From: Bacteroidales bacterium UBA3290 | GTDB taxonomy: Bacteria > Bacteroidota > Bacteroidia > Bacteroidales > UBA932 | Direction: 5' to 3' | DNA: 11,677 nucleotides | Assembly: GCA_002361615.1 (NCBI GenBank) | Contig: DETK01000032.1 | Coordinates: 144,608 to 156,284, forward strand | Part shown: piece by piece, positions 1 to 5,874 of the stretch | How the letters are laid out: every line of letters starts with the position of its first letter | Numbering within the stretch: the stretch's first letter is position 1 | Notes under the pieces: model-generated | Database searches by the model: none | What the model was told of the DNA's origin: nothing | What the model saw: only the letters and a program-made list of their open reading frames with translations | Made by a program: the position numbers and the translations under genes

Positions 1-60
1 GCCAACATCGCCGGCTTCATGAAAGTCGCCACCGCTATGCTCGAACAGGGTATTATCTAG
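1..60 (+). CDS. gdhA: Glutamate dehydrogenase, C-terminal end (partial)
   Basis: The window opens inside a plus-strand reading frame. Its 19 residues, ANIAGFMKVATAMLEQGII, are followed by a TAG stop at 58-60. This matches the C-terminal helix of hexameric NAD(P)-dependent glutamate dehydrogenases, which typically end in ANIAGF(V/I/M)KVADAM-type sequence. The enzyme interconverts 2-oxoglutarate plus ammonium and glutamate in the cytoplasm. Only the tail is visible, so cofactor specificity and integrity cannot be judged. The gene converges on murI, the other glutamate-handling gene in the window. No terminator with a U-tract follows it. Confidence 0.75.
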   Translation, partial: ANIAGFMKVATAMLEQGII

Positions 61-126
61 TTTTCTGGGGCTCTGCCCCACCCGAGCCGTAGGCGAGAGC
101 ACGACCTACGGAAGTAAACCCCGCGC

Positions 127-159
127 CTCCCGGCCTTAGTACTTTGCTAAGGCTGGGAG
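127..159. repeat. 13-bp stem-loop A
   Basis: Bases 127-139 pair with 147-159 through 13 pairs, with one G-T wobble at 132/154 and a 7-nt loop, TACTTTG. The loop and the 3' arm contain the left arm of the longer inverted repeat 139-150/181-192, so the two structures compete. Confidence 0.75.
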
Positions 160-192
160 TTGTGCGTATATAAGGACGGTTTAGCAAAGTAC
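139..192. repeat. Perfect 12-bp inverted repeat B
   Basis: GTACTTTGCTAA at 139-150 is the exact reverse complement of TTAGCAAAGTAC at 181-192, with 30 nt between the arms. GGCC at 132-135 and GGCC at 194-197 can extend the stem past small bulges. It shares bases 139 and 147-150 with stem-loop A. Confidence 0.75.
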
Positions 193-223
193 CGGCCTCC
201 AGCGGTCCGCTGATGCGGACAGG

Positions 224-967
224 TTAGAGACTAGCAAGTCGCAATAGGATAGAAACATCCTTTGAAGATGAATGGAATTCTGTAGAACCTATTGATTGTT
301 CTTGTTTGGGATCTTTTATCTTGCCCAAGAGGCGTTTGGCCTGGCGGGCGACGGCGGGGGCGGGGTTGACGACGGTGACGGAGTCTCCGGCGAGCCTTTC
401 GATGACGGGCTGGAGGAAAGGGTAGTGGGTGCAGCCGAGGACGATGTGGTCGGCGCCTGCCTCGAGCATCGGATCGATGCAGCGGCGTACCAGCGCTTCC
501 ACCTCAGGACCGTCGAGAATGCCTTTTTCCACCGTTTCTACGAGGCCTTCGCCGACACGCTCGATGACCTTCACGTCGCCGGCAAAACGCGCCAGCGTGC
601 TTAAATACAGCTTTCCTTTGAACGTTCCGGCCGTAGCCAGTACGCCGACCACGCCGCTTCGACTGCGCAGGATGGCAGGCTTGATGGCCGGCTCCATGCC
701 TACGAAAGGAATGGAGTAGTGTGCCCTGAGATGGGAAATGGCTGCGGCTGTGGCCGTGTTGCAGGCGACTACGATGAGTTCGCAGCCCTTTTCAAGAAAG
801 AAATCGGTGACGGCTGAGGCGCGCTCTACGATAAATGCGGGGTCTTTCGGGCCGTAGGGGCAGTAGGCTGCATCCGAGAAATAGACATAGTCTTCATCGG
901 GCATCAGTTTGACCAGCTCCCGCCAGACGGATAGACCGCCTACGCCTGAATCATAGACCCCGATCAT
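224..967 (-). CDS. murI: Glutamate racemase
   Basis: This 247-residue cytoplasmic enzyme converts L-glutamate to D-glutamate for peptidoglycan precursors (MurD substrate). The family hallmarks are in order: DSGVGG at residues 6-11 with the conserved Asp and Ser; the first catalytic cysteine in ACNTATA (C69); and the second in LGCTHYP (C179, followed by H181). The start is fixed because MIGVYDSGVGG is the expected N-terminus and no earlier in-frame ATG exists. The start lies 4 bp after the stop of the upstream lipocalin-like gene, with no Shine-Dalgarno sequence, so it is probably read from the same transcript. The length is slightly short for the family (about 250-280). The last 25 residues or so are coded by noticeably AT-richer DNA and end only 3 nt before the structured gap. 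Confidence 0.95.
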   Translation of the reverse strand: MIGVYDSGVGGLSVWRELVKLMPDEDYVYFSDAAYCPYGPKDPAFIVERASAVTDFFLEKGCELIVVACNTATAAAISHLRAHYSIPFVGMEPAIKPAILRSRSGVVGVLATAGTFKGKLYLSTLARFAGDVKVIERVGEGLVETVEKGILDGPEVEALVRRCIDPMLEAGADHIVLGCTHYPFLQPVIERLAGDSVTVVNPAPAVARQAKRLLGKIKDPKQEQSIGSTEFHSSSKDVSILLRLASL

Positions 968-971
968 GGGA

Positions 972-1415
972 TTAAGGCTCTACGGCATTGGCCGTTACGT
1001 CCTGGGGAATGGATTGTTTGCGGTAGGTGTGCACTTCGCTGCCGTCGGCCGTGATCAGGACCAGCTGTGTTTTGCCCTGATCGAGCGATACCGTGTAACT
1101 GCTGGCCCAGGAGGCACCGCCGGTGTAGGAGCCGGTGAGCGTTTCGCCGGTCAGCGTCCAGAAACCGGTGTAATGCCGATAGCGGCCGGTTCCGAGCATC
1201 TGGTAGAGGTCGAAGTTTCCTGCGGAAGTGAAAGCGACATAGATATCCACGGTCTGGTCGCCGACCTGAACCGCTTTGGTGGTCAACTGGGTAAGCTGCC
1301 ATTCTCCCGTGATGTCGAGCTTTTCCTTGGGATCGGAATCGTCCGGTTTATCCGGGCAACCTGTGGCTATGACGCAGAGCAGCAGCAGGGCTGCGATAGA
1401 AAAGAACCGTTTCAT
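972..1415 (-). CDS. Small lipoprotein with lipocalin-like domain
   Basis: This is a 147-residue predicted lipoprotein. Residues 1-19 form a signal peptide with charged MKRFF and a hydrophobic core, ending at lipobox ATGC (C20), followed by an acidic linker PDKPDDSDPKE. Residues 36-140 look like a lipocalin-like beta-barrel of the kind common in Bacteroidota, with the GxW signature in ITGEW (G37, W39), alternating strand patterns, and a YRKQSIPQDV ending. The start at 1415 is chosen over in-frame ATGs at 1424 and 1577 because it gives a proper signal peptide and has GGAGG 9 nt upstream. The start overlaps the protease stop as TAATG, sharing one base, which suggests translational coupling. Ligand and function are unknown; binding of a product or modulation of the neighbouring protease are possibilities only. 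Confidence 0.82.
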   Translation of the reverse strand: MKRFFSIAALLLLCVIATGCPDKPDDSDPKEKLDITGEWQLTQLTTKAVQVGDQTVDIYVAFTSAGNFDLYQMLGTGRYRHYTGFWTLTGETLTGSYTGGASWASSYTVSLDQGKTQLVLITADGSEVHTYRKQSIPQDVTANAVEP

Positions 1416-3433
1416 TATAACCATCCTCCGTTCGAACTCTTGATATTCCGTGCGATGACTGAAATGTCGTGCGAGACTTCCATGCCGCCGATCTTGTCGC
1501 CGCCACCTACGATGGTGCCGCCGCCGACTGCCTTGACAGTGATCTTGGCCGCTCCGACCTTTGTGGGATGGATCCACAGGCGGCCGAACTGGACGTAGGG
1601 ATCTTCCGCCAGACCGAGCGCACTGCGCGCATCGTCCGAAACTTCAATATAATACTTGATATTGCTGCCTTCTCCTTCCGCCCGGCCGAGATAGGTCAGG
1701 TTGATGGAAGCCGTGCCGAAATAGGGCGAGAGGTCAATCCACTGATTCTCACCGACCTTGGCGGTAAGGCTCGGGATGCCTTCAATCTGCATGCAGAGCA
1801 GCCAGGCGTCGATGGCGCCGCTGCCCATCATCTTTCGGTAGCGGTACAGTTCGAGCGGGTTGTTCTTCCGTGTGCCTTCATAGGTCTTCTGGCCGTTGAG
1901 TCGCGTGTCGAAGTCACGGGCGGAGGTGACGATCAGGTTTTTGAATTCCTGCACCGTAAAATGCTTGCCCAGTTTCCGGGCGTATGCCAGGCCCAGGGCA
2001 GCCACACCCGTTACGTGCGGACAGGCCATCGAGGTTCCCTGCATATAGCCGTAGTCATTGCCGCCGTTGACTTCCGGGGGAAGCGTGGAAAGAATCAGGC
2101 CGGAGTAACTGGTCCAGGGAGCGAGATAGGCTTCGCCGCCCGGGGCTGTAATGTTGCAGCCGGGACCGTAGTTGGTATAGTAGGTAGGCAGGTAATCCGG
2201 ACCGAAGGCGGAAACGCTGATGATGTCGTTCAGGGCGCCCGGATAGCCGGCATAGTCTTTTCCGTCGTTGCCGGCGGCGAAGATGGCCACGTTGCCGTCG
2301 AGCACGTCGTTGTTGCGGCAGGCCTCGAAATAGTGGATGGCGTCGCCTTCGGCGCCGCCGTGCTTCATATAGGCGTCATCGCTGCGGAAGGTTCCTGCGG
2401 TGTAGCCGTAGGAGCAGGAGATCAGCGAAGCGCCGTTGTCGCCGGCATATTTGATGGCACGGGCCGTATTGGCTACGGATGCGCCGATGGTATGGCCTTC
2501 GCCGTCGCCCGTGAAGATCTGGCAACTCATGATGCGCACGCCGTCGCCCTTTCCGGATCCGCCGGCCACGCCGCTGACGCCGATACCGTTGTTGTTGACC
2601 GCGGCGATTGAGCCGGCACAATGCGTACCGTGGCCGGAATTGCCGCTGGTCGTCCAGTCGAACTCGTGGGTCATGTTGACGAAATTGAAGCCGTAAACGT
2701 CATCGATATAGCCGTTGCCGTCGTCATCCACGCCGGGCTGGCCGGCCTGTTCCTTGGCGTTGACCCACATGTTCGCGGCCAGGTCGGGGTGGGAGGGTTT
2801 CACGGCTTCGTCGATCACGGCCACGATGATGCTGTTGTCACCGCAGGTGAGGGTCTTCCAGACCTGTTCCACATTGATGTCGCCGCCTACATAAGCTGTC
2901 GAAGCGACGGAAGGGTTGCCGTGGTTGGCATATTGCCACTGTTCGTTGAGATTCGGATCATTGAAGATGCCTTCGGCTTTGGTCGCCGGGACGACGGGCC
3001 CTTCAAAAGGGTAGGTGATGCAGTCGGAGGCCTTGTGGAAGAACAGGTTGTATTCCACCTTGCGGACCGCTTCCAGTCCGGCCATCCGGGCAGCTGTCTT
3101 TTCGAGCGGGGCATTTTCGTCCAGGACGACCAGATACCAGCCGTCCAGGCCGAAACGCTTCTCGAGTTCTTCCTTTCCGGGTACGTTGTTGAACAACTTT
3201 TCGACCTTGCTGGCCCCATTGGCACGGAGCTGGTCCAGCACGTTCTGGTCGGGTGTCTGGTCGAAGTATAGCAGGATGGATCCCGGGTCGGAATCTGCCG
3301 GGGAATTGATGATCTTGGTCATAATCCGGTCGGACCCGGCCGAAGGAATGTCGCCGAGTTTCGGATTTTCCACGCAAGCCGTCGCAAGGACGGCAGAGAG
3401 CGTCAGAGACAGTAGGAATTTTCTTTGCAACAT
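1415..3433 (-). CDS. Subtilisin-like serine protease (peptidase family S8), lipoprotein
   Basis: This 672-residue predicted envelope lipoprotein is an endopeptidase. The signal peptide ends in lipobox LATAC (C20). Residues about 50-135 resemble the S8 propeptide/inhibitor domain, followed by a linker with FNDPNLNEQWQY (157-168), typical of fervidolysin-type subtilases. The catalytic residues are D208 (IIVAVIDEAV), H268 (SGHGTHCAG) and S468 (QGTSMACPHV), with oxyanion-hole N389 (FAAGND). An Asp-rich loop, DDDGNGYIDD (236-245), probably binds calcium. Residues about 550-660 form a beta-rich C-terminal domain of unknown role. The Asp motif is unusual, with Glu-Ala after the catalytic Asp where Thr/Ser-Gly is normal. 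No type IX secretion tail is evident. The start gives the signal peptide, and the next in-frame Met is residue 38. It lies downstream of a terminator and probably has its own promoter. Confidence 0.93.
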   Translation of the reverse strand: MLQRKFLLSLTLSAVLATACVENPKLGDIPSAGSDRIMTKIINSPADSDPGSILLYFDQTPDQNVLDQLRANGASKVEKLFNNVPGKEELEKRFGLDGWYLVVLDENAPLEKTAARMAGLEAVRKVEYNLFFHKASDCITYPFEGPVVPATKAEGIFNDPNLNEQWQYANHGNPSVASTAYVGGDINVEQVWKTLTCGDNSIIVAVIDEAVKPSHPDLAANMWVNAKEQAGQPGVDDDGNGYIDDVYGFNFVNMTHEFDWTTSGNSGHGTHCAGSIAAVNNNGIGVSGVAGGSGKGDGVRIMSCQIFTGDGEGHTIGASVANTARAIKYAGDNGASLISCSYGYTAGTFRSDDAYMKHGGAEGDAIHYFEACRNNDVLDGNVAIFAAGNDGKDYAGYPGALNDIISVSAFGPDYLPTYYTNYGPGCNITAPGGEAYLAPWTSYSGLILSTLPPEVNGGNDYGYMQGTSMACPHVTGVAALGLAYARKLGKHFTVQEFKNLIVTSARDFDTRLNGQKTYEGTRKNNPLELYRYRKMMGSGAIDAWLLCMQIEGIPSLTAKVGENQWIDLSPYFGTASINLTYLGRAEGEGSNIKYYIEVSDDARSALGLAEDPYVQFGRLWIHPTKVGAAKITVKAVGGGTIVGGGDKIGGMEVSHDISVIARNIKSSNGGWL
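1425..1429 (-). promoter_or_regulatory. Shine-Dalgarno sequence for the lipocalin-like gene
   Basis: GGAGG on the minus strand lies 9 nt upstream of the ATG at 1415 and inside the last codons of the protease gene. It touches the alternative in-frame ATG at 1424, leaving no spacing there, so it supports the 1415 start. It stands out because no comparable SD is seen before the other genes of the window. Confidence 0.6.
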
Positions 3434-3438
3434 AAATA

Positions 3439-3446
3439 CAAATATA
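3439..3446 (-). promoter_or_regulatory. Candidate Bacteroidota -7 promoter element for the protease
   Basis: TATATTTG on the minus strand matches the Bacteroidota sigma-ABfr -7 consensus TAnnTTTG exactly. Only 5 nt separate it from the ATG at 3433, so a start site at the usual distance would give a leaderless or nearly leaderless mRNA. The -33 region shows no clear TTTG. It sits in the short gap between the upstream terminator and the gene, where a promoter is expected. Confidence 0.42.
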
Positions 3447-3483
3447 CAGTATTTTTTGCAGAACCTGCCATCTTCATGCCAAG

Positions 3484-3513
3484 AAAAAGGCCCGGCCTTG
3501 CGGGCCGGGCCTT
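3484..3513 (-). terminator. Rho-independent terminator of the SusCD operon
   Basis: On the minus strand, an 11-bp perfect GC-rich stem (bases 3503-3513 pairing with 3487-3497, 5-nt loop) ends in a run of five Ts, then CTT. It begins about 20 nt after the stop of the large lipoprotein gene at 3532. This is a strong intrinsic terminator that separates the uptake operon from the protease unit. On the plus strand no T-run follows, so it acts in one direction. Confidence 0.9.
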
Positions 3514-3531
3514 CATCCTTGAGGAAAGACC

Positions 3532-5853
3532 TTAGTCTTTGACGAGCTTGCGGGAAGTCTCCTTGGCCTTGTGGGCGACTTTCGTCACGCTGGCTTTGAC
3601 CGAATTGATCTGGCCGCGTTCGAAAGAGGTCTGGCGGGCTTTGAAGAGGCTCTTGACAGCGTTCGTGCCTTTCTTGAAGGAAACCTTGGCCGGAGCGGCC
3701 TCAGGCTCTTCGTTGCCGTTCTCGTTGGGGAGGACGATCTGGAAGGCGCCGTGCTGGTTGGCGTAGTAGTAGCCTTCACCGTTGAGCGTGGCGAGCATAC
3801 CCTTTTCGGTCGGGAATGAAATCACGCCATCTTCAAACGTACCGACGGAGAAAGGTTCGCCATTGTAGACGTTGGTCACGCCATCGATGAAGCCGTCATC
3901 GGTGCTGAGGCACACGCCATAATCCTGGAGGGCGATACGGACATCGGCCGGATTCTGGGCGTCGATTTCCAGGAAGGTATTGCGCCAGAACACGTCCTCG
4001 TACTCGGTGCGGATCGATTCCTCCACTTCTTCGTAAACGTCACCTTCTTCCATGAAGAGGGTTGCCACGAGCGGAACCTGGTAGCCGGTCACGCGGAAGA
4101 GACCCGGATGAGTTTCTTCTTCATAGATGTCGCAGGTCACGGTGACAGGATCGATGCCGTAGATACCGCAGGCAACGTCGTCGGTGAGCTGGCCCTTGCC
4201 GAGGTATTTCCAGACATAGGGCAGCGGGTCGGTGGTCCAGTTGCTGGACACACAGGCCTCTTCCATGCCGTTGGTAGCCCATACGAGCAGGACGTATTCG
4301 GTGTCGGCCTTCAGACCGTCGGCCACGGTGAACCAGCCGCCGTTCGCATTGATCTGGGCGAGCGTAGCCTCATCCACGGCGTGCTTGGTCTTGATGTCGT
4401 TCATGACGGCATCCGGCTGCTTGTCGACGGTTGCTTTCGCATAGACGGCCACGTGGGCATCGGTCAGGTCTTTACCGACTACATAGTAAGCGAAGGAATA
4501 CTTCGGATCGAAGCCTTCGTAGCGGGAAGGAACCGGTTCCGTTGCGCAGTCGACGATGACCTTGTAGGTCTCTTCGTCGTCAGCGGAGACATAGTTCAGC
4601 AGCGCGGTAGCGCTTTCCTGGGCTTTGCCCTTCTCGTCGAAGGTCACGGCCACGAGGGTATAGAAACCCGTCGTACCGAGGTTCATCGTGAAGTCTGCAT
4701 ACTTCTCGCCATCGCCCTCTTCGAATTCTTCGACAACTTCTGCGTTGTCGTCAGCTTCGATCGAGGCAACTTTGGTCTCCACCTGAGCCGGGGTAAGTTC
4801 GCCCGGATAAGCGGCGTAGACGACCTTAGCGACGTCGGGACCGACGGTCAGGTACACAGGAACCTCACCTTCGTGGCTGAAGTCGGTTGCAGCTTCGATG
4901 GAGTAGTCCACGCGGGTGAAACCGTCGACGATAGCCTGGAGTTCATACGGATCGGGGCTGAAGCCACCGAGACCGGGGATGTAGTAACGGGCGTTGAACA
5001 TGAAACCGCCGTTGCCATCGTAGTAGCTCACAGGGTAGCTGCCGTCGATGTCACCATAGTTGGCTGCAAACTCCAGGAAGGTGCCGAGGCTCTCGCCACG
5101 CTCGATCCAGTAGGTGTAGTAGTCATACAGATAGACAGGGCTGACAGCTTCTTCCACCGGTTTGGAGCCCCAGTCGTTATAGTCGAAGCCGAAATACTGC
5201 TTCGGGATGGCGACGAGCTGGTAGCCGTCGCTGTTGGTGTTCTTGGTGTACCAGGTGAACTGGATGGTGGCGTTCACGGAGTCACCCCAGATACCGTTGC
5301 CTTCGTCGCATTCGGCGACGCAGGTACGGACACCGTTGACTTCGTAGTACTTGATGTTGGCGGTATGGACTTCACCCCACCAACCCTCATAGAAGGTAGC
5401 GTGGCCGAAGTTGACCCATTCCACGCGCAGGCAGGAGTAGTCGAACGCGATGGGCTGGTCCTGATACTTCGAAGCATACTGCGGATCCTCGATGGCGATG
5501 CTCAGGTTGTAGGTGGTACCCAGATCGGATTTCGGGAACTTTACCGTGAACGTCGCTTCGGACTGGCCGTCGGCGAAGGTCAGGGGACCTACGTCGAAAA
5601 TACCGTCGGCGGAACTCTTCACGACCAGAGGGACCGTGATGGAACCGCTGGTGTTCTTACGCATGGCGGTGAAGGTGGCTTCAGGCGCCATCGTCGGATC
5701 GAGAGTGTGGCTGCCCGTGGCTTCCTGCGACGGGAAATAGACACCATAGCAACCCGAAACTTCTTCCTCGCCCGGCGTGAAAGGTTCAACCTGCTGCTGG
5801 CAGGAGAAGAGGAACGGGAGCACAAACAGAAGGGAAATGAGTATCTTTTTCAT
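3532..5853 (-). CDS. Large lipoprotein in the SusE/F position, function unknown
   Basis: This is a 773-residue predicted surface lipoprotein. The signal peptide ends in lipobox FLFSC (C18), followed by Gln-rich QQQ. Residues about 35-125 look like the Calx-beta/Ig-like N-terminal domain common in Bacteroidota lipoproteins (ending TFADGQSEATFTVKFP). Residues about 145-300 are rich in Trp, Tyr and Gly. Two Fn3-like segments follow, at about 315-420 and 450-540. Residues 366-388 are very acidic. The final 51 residues (723-773) are instead strongly basic, with 14 Lys/Arg against 3 acidic residues. I do not recognise a named family. It is the third gene of a SusC-SusD operon, 21 bp behind SusD, where SusE/SusF-type accessory binding lipoproteins are usual, so a substrate-binding role is inferred. 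The start gives a clear signal peptide, with no Shine-Dalgarno. Confidence 0.85.
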   Translation of the reverse strand: MKKILISLLFVLPFLFSCQQQVEPFTPGEEEVSGCYGVYFPSQEATGSHTLDPTMAPEATFTAMRKNTSGSITVPLVVKSSADGIFDVGPLTFADGQSEATFTVKFPKSDLGTTYNLSIAIEDPQYASKYQDQPIAFDYSCLRVEWVNFGHATFYEGWWGEVHTANIKYYEVNGVRTCVAECDEGNGIWGDSVNATIQFTWYTKNTNSDGYQLVAIPKQYFGFDYNDWGSKPVEEAVSPVYLYDYYTYWIERGESLGTFLEFAANYGDIDGSYPVSYYDGNGGFMFNARYYIPGLGGFSPDPYELQAIVDGFTRVDYSIEAATDFSHEGEVPVYLTVGPDVAKVVYAAYPGELTPAQVETKVASIEADDNAEVVEEFEEGDGEKYADFTMNLGTTGFYTLVAVTFDEKGKAQESATALLNYVSADDEETYKVIVDCATEPVPSRYEGFDPKYSFAYYVVGKDLTDAHVAVYAKATVDKQPDAVMNDIKTKHAVDEATLAQINANGGWFTVADGLKADTEYVLLVWATNGMEEACVSSNWTTDPLPYVWKYLGKGQLTDDVACGIYGIDPVTVTCDIYEEETHPGLFRVTGYQVPLVATLFMEEGDVYEEVEESIRTEYEDVFWRNTFLEIDAQNPADVRIALQDYGVCLSTDDGFIDGVTNVYNGEPFSVGTFEDGVISFPTEKGMLATLNGEGYYYANQHGAFQIVLPNENGNEEPEAAPAKVSFKKGTNAVKSLFKARQTSFERGQINSVKASVTKVAHKAKETSRKLVKD

Positions 5854-5874
5854 AATCTGTCGTTGGGTTTAAAA

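Larger units (their letters stand above)
61..223. repeat. Structured convergent intergenic region with multiple inverted repeats
   Basis: This gap lies between convergent gdhA and murI and contains no convincing ORF. It holds at least five inverted repeats: a 6-bp stem with 3-nt loop at 66-80; a perfect 7-bp stem CCGTAGG/CCTACGG at 87-93 and 105-111; a 13-bp stem (one G-T pair) at 127-139 and 147-159; a perfect 12-bp stem GTACTTTGCTAA/TTAGCAAAGTAC at 139-150 and 181-192; and a 6-bp stem GTCCGC/GCGGAC at 205-210 and 215-220. None is followed by a T-run in either direction, so none is a classical intrinsic terminator. The density of dyads suggests a REP-like or mobile repeat element; copy number elsewhere in the genome is unknown. 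Confidence 0.7.

Noticed and set aside
66..80. TGGGGC/GCCCCA hairpin as an intrinsic terminator of gdhA
   Set aside because: No T-run follows on the plus strand; Ts lie before, not after, the stem.
167..173. TATATAA between gdhA and murI as a promoter box
   Set aside because: Both neighbouring genes point into this gap, so no known gene needs a promoter here, and it lies in the loop of an inverted repeat.
972..1577. Longer start (1577) for the lipocalin-like gene
   Set aside because: The extra 54 residues are Arg/His-rich shadow of the protease frame and would bury the signal peptide; GGAGG supports 1415.
1415..3433. Type IX secretion cargo status for the subtilase
   Set aside because: It has a lipobox, and its C-terminus shows no recognisable type IX sorting domain.
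3525..3540. AAAGAC/GTCTTT mini-hairpin at the stop of the large lipoprotein gene
   Set aside because: Only 6 bp and partly coding; the strong terminator just downstream explains transcript ending.
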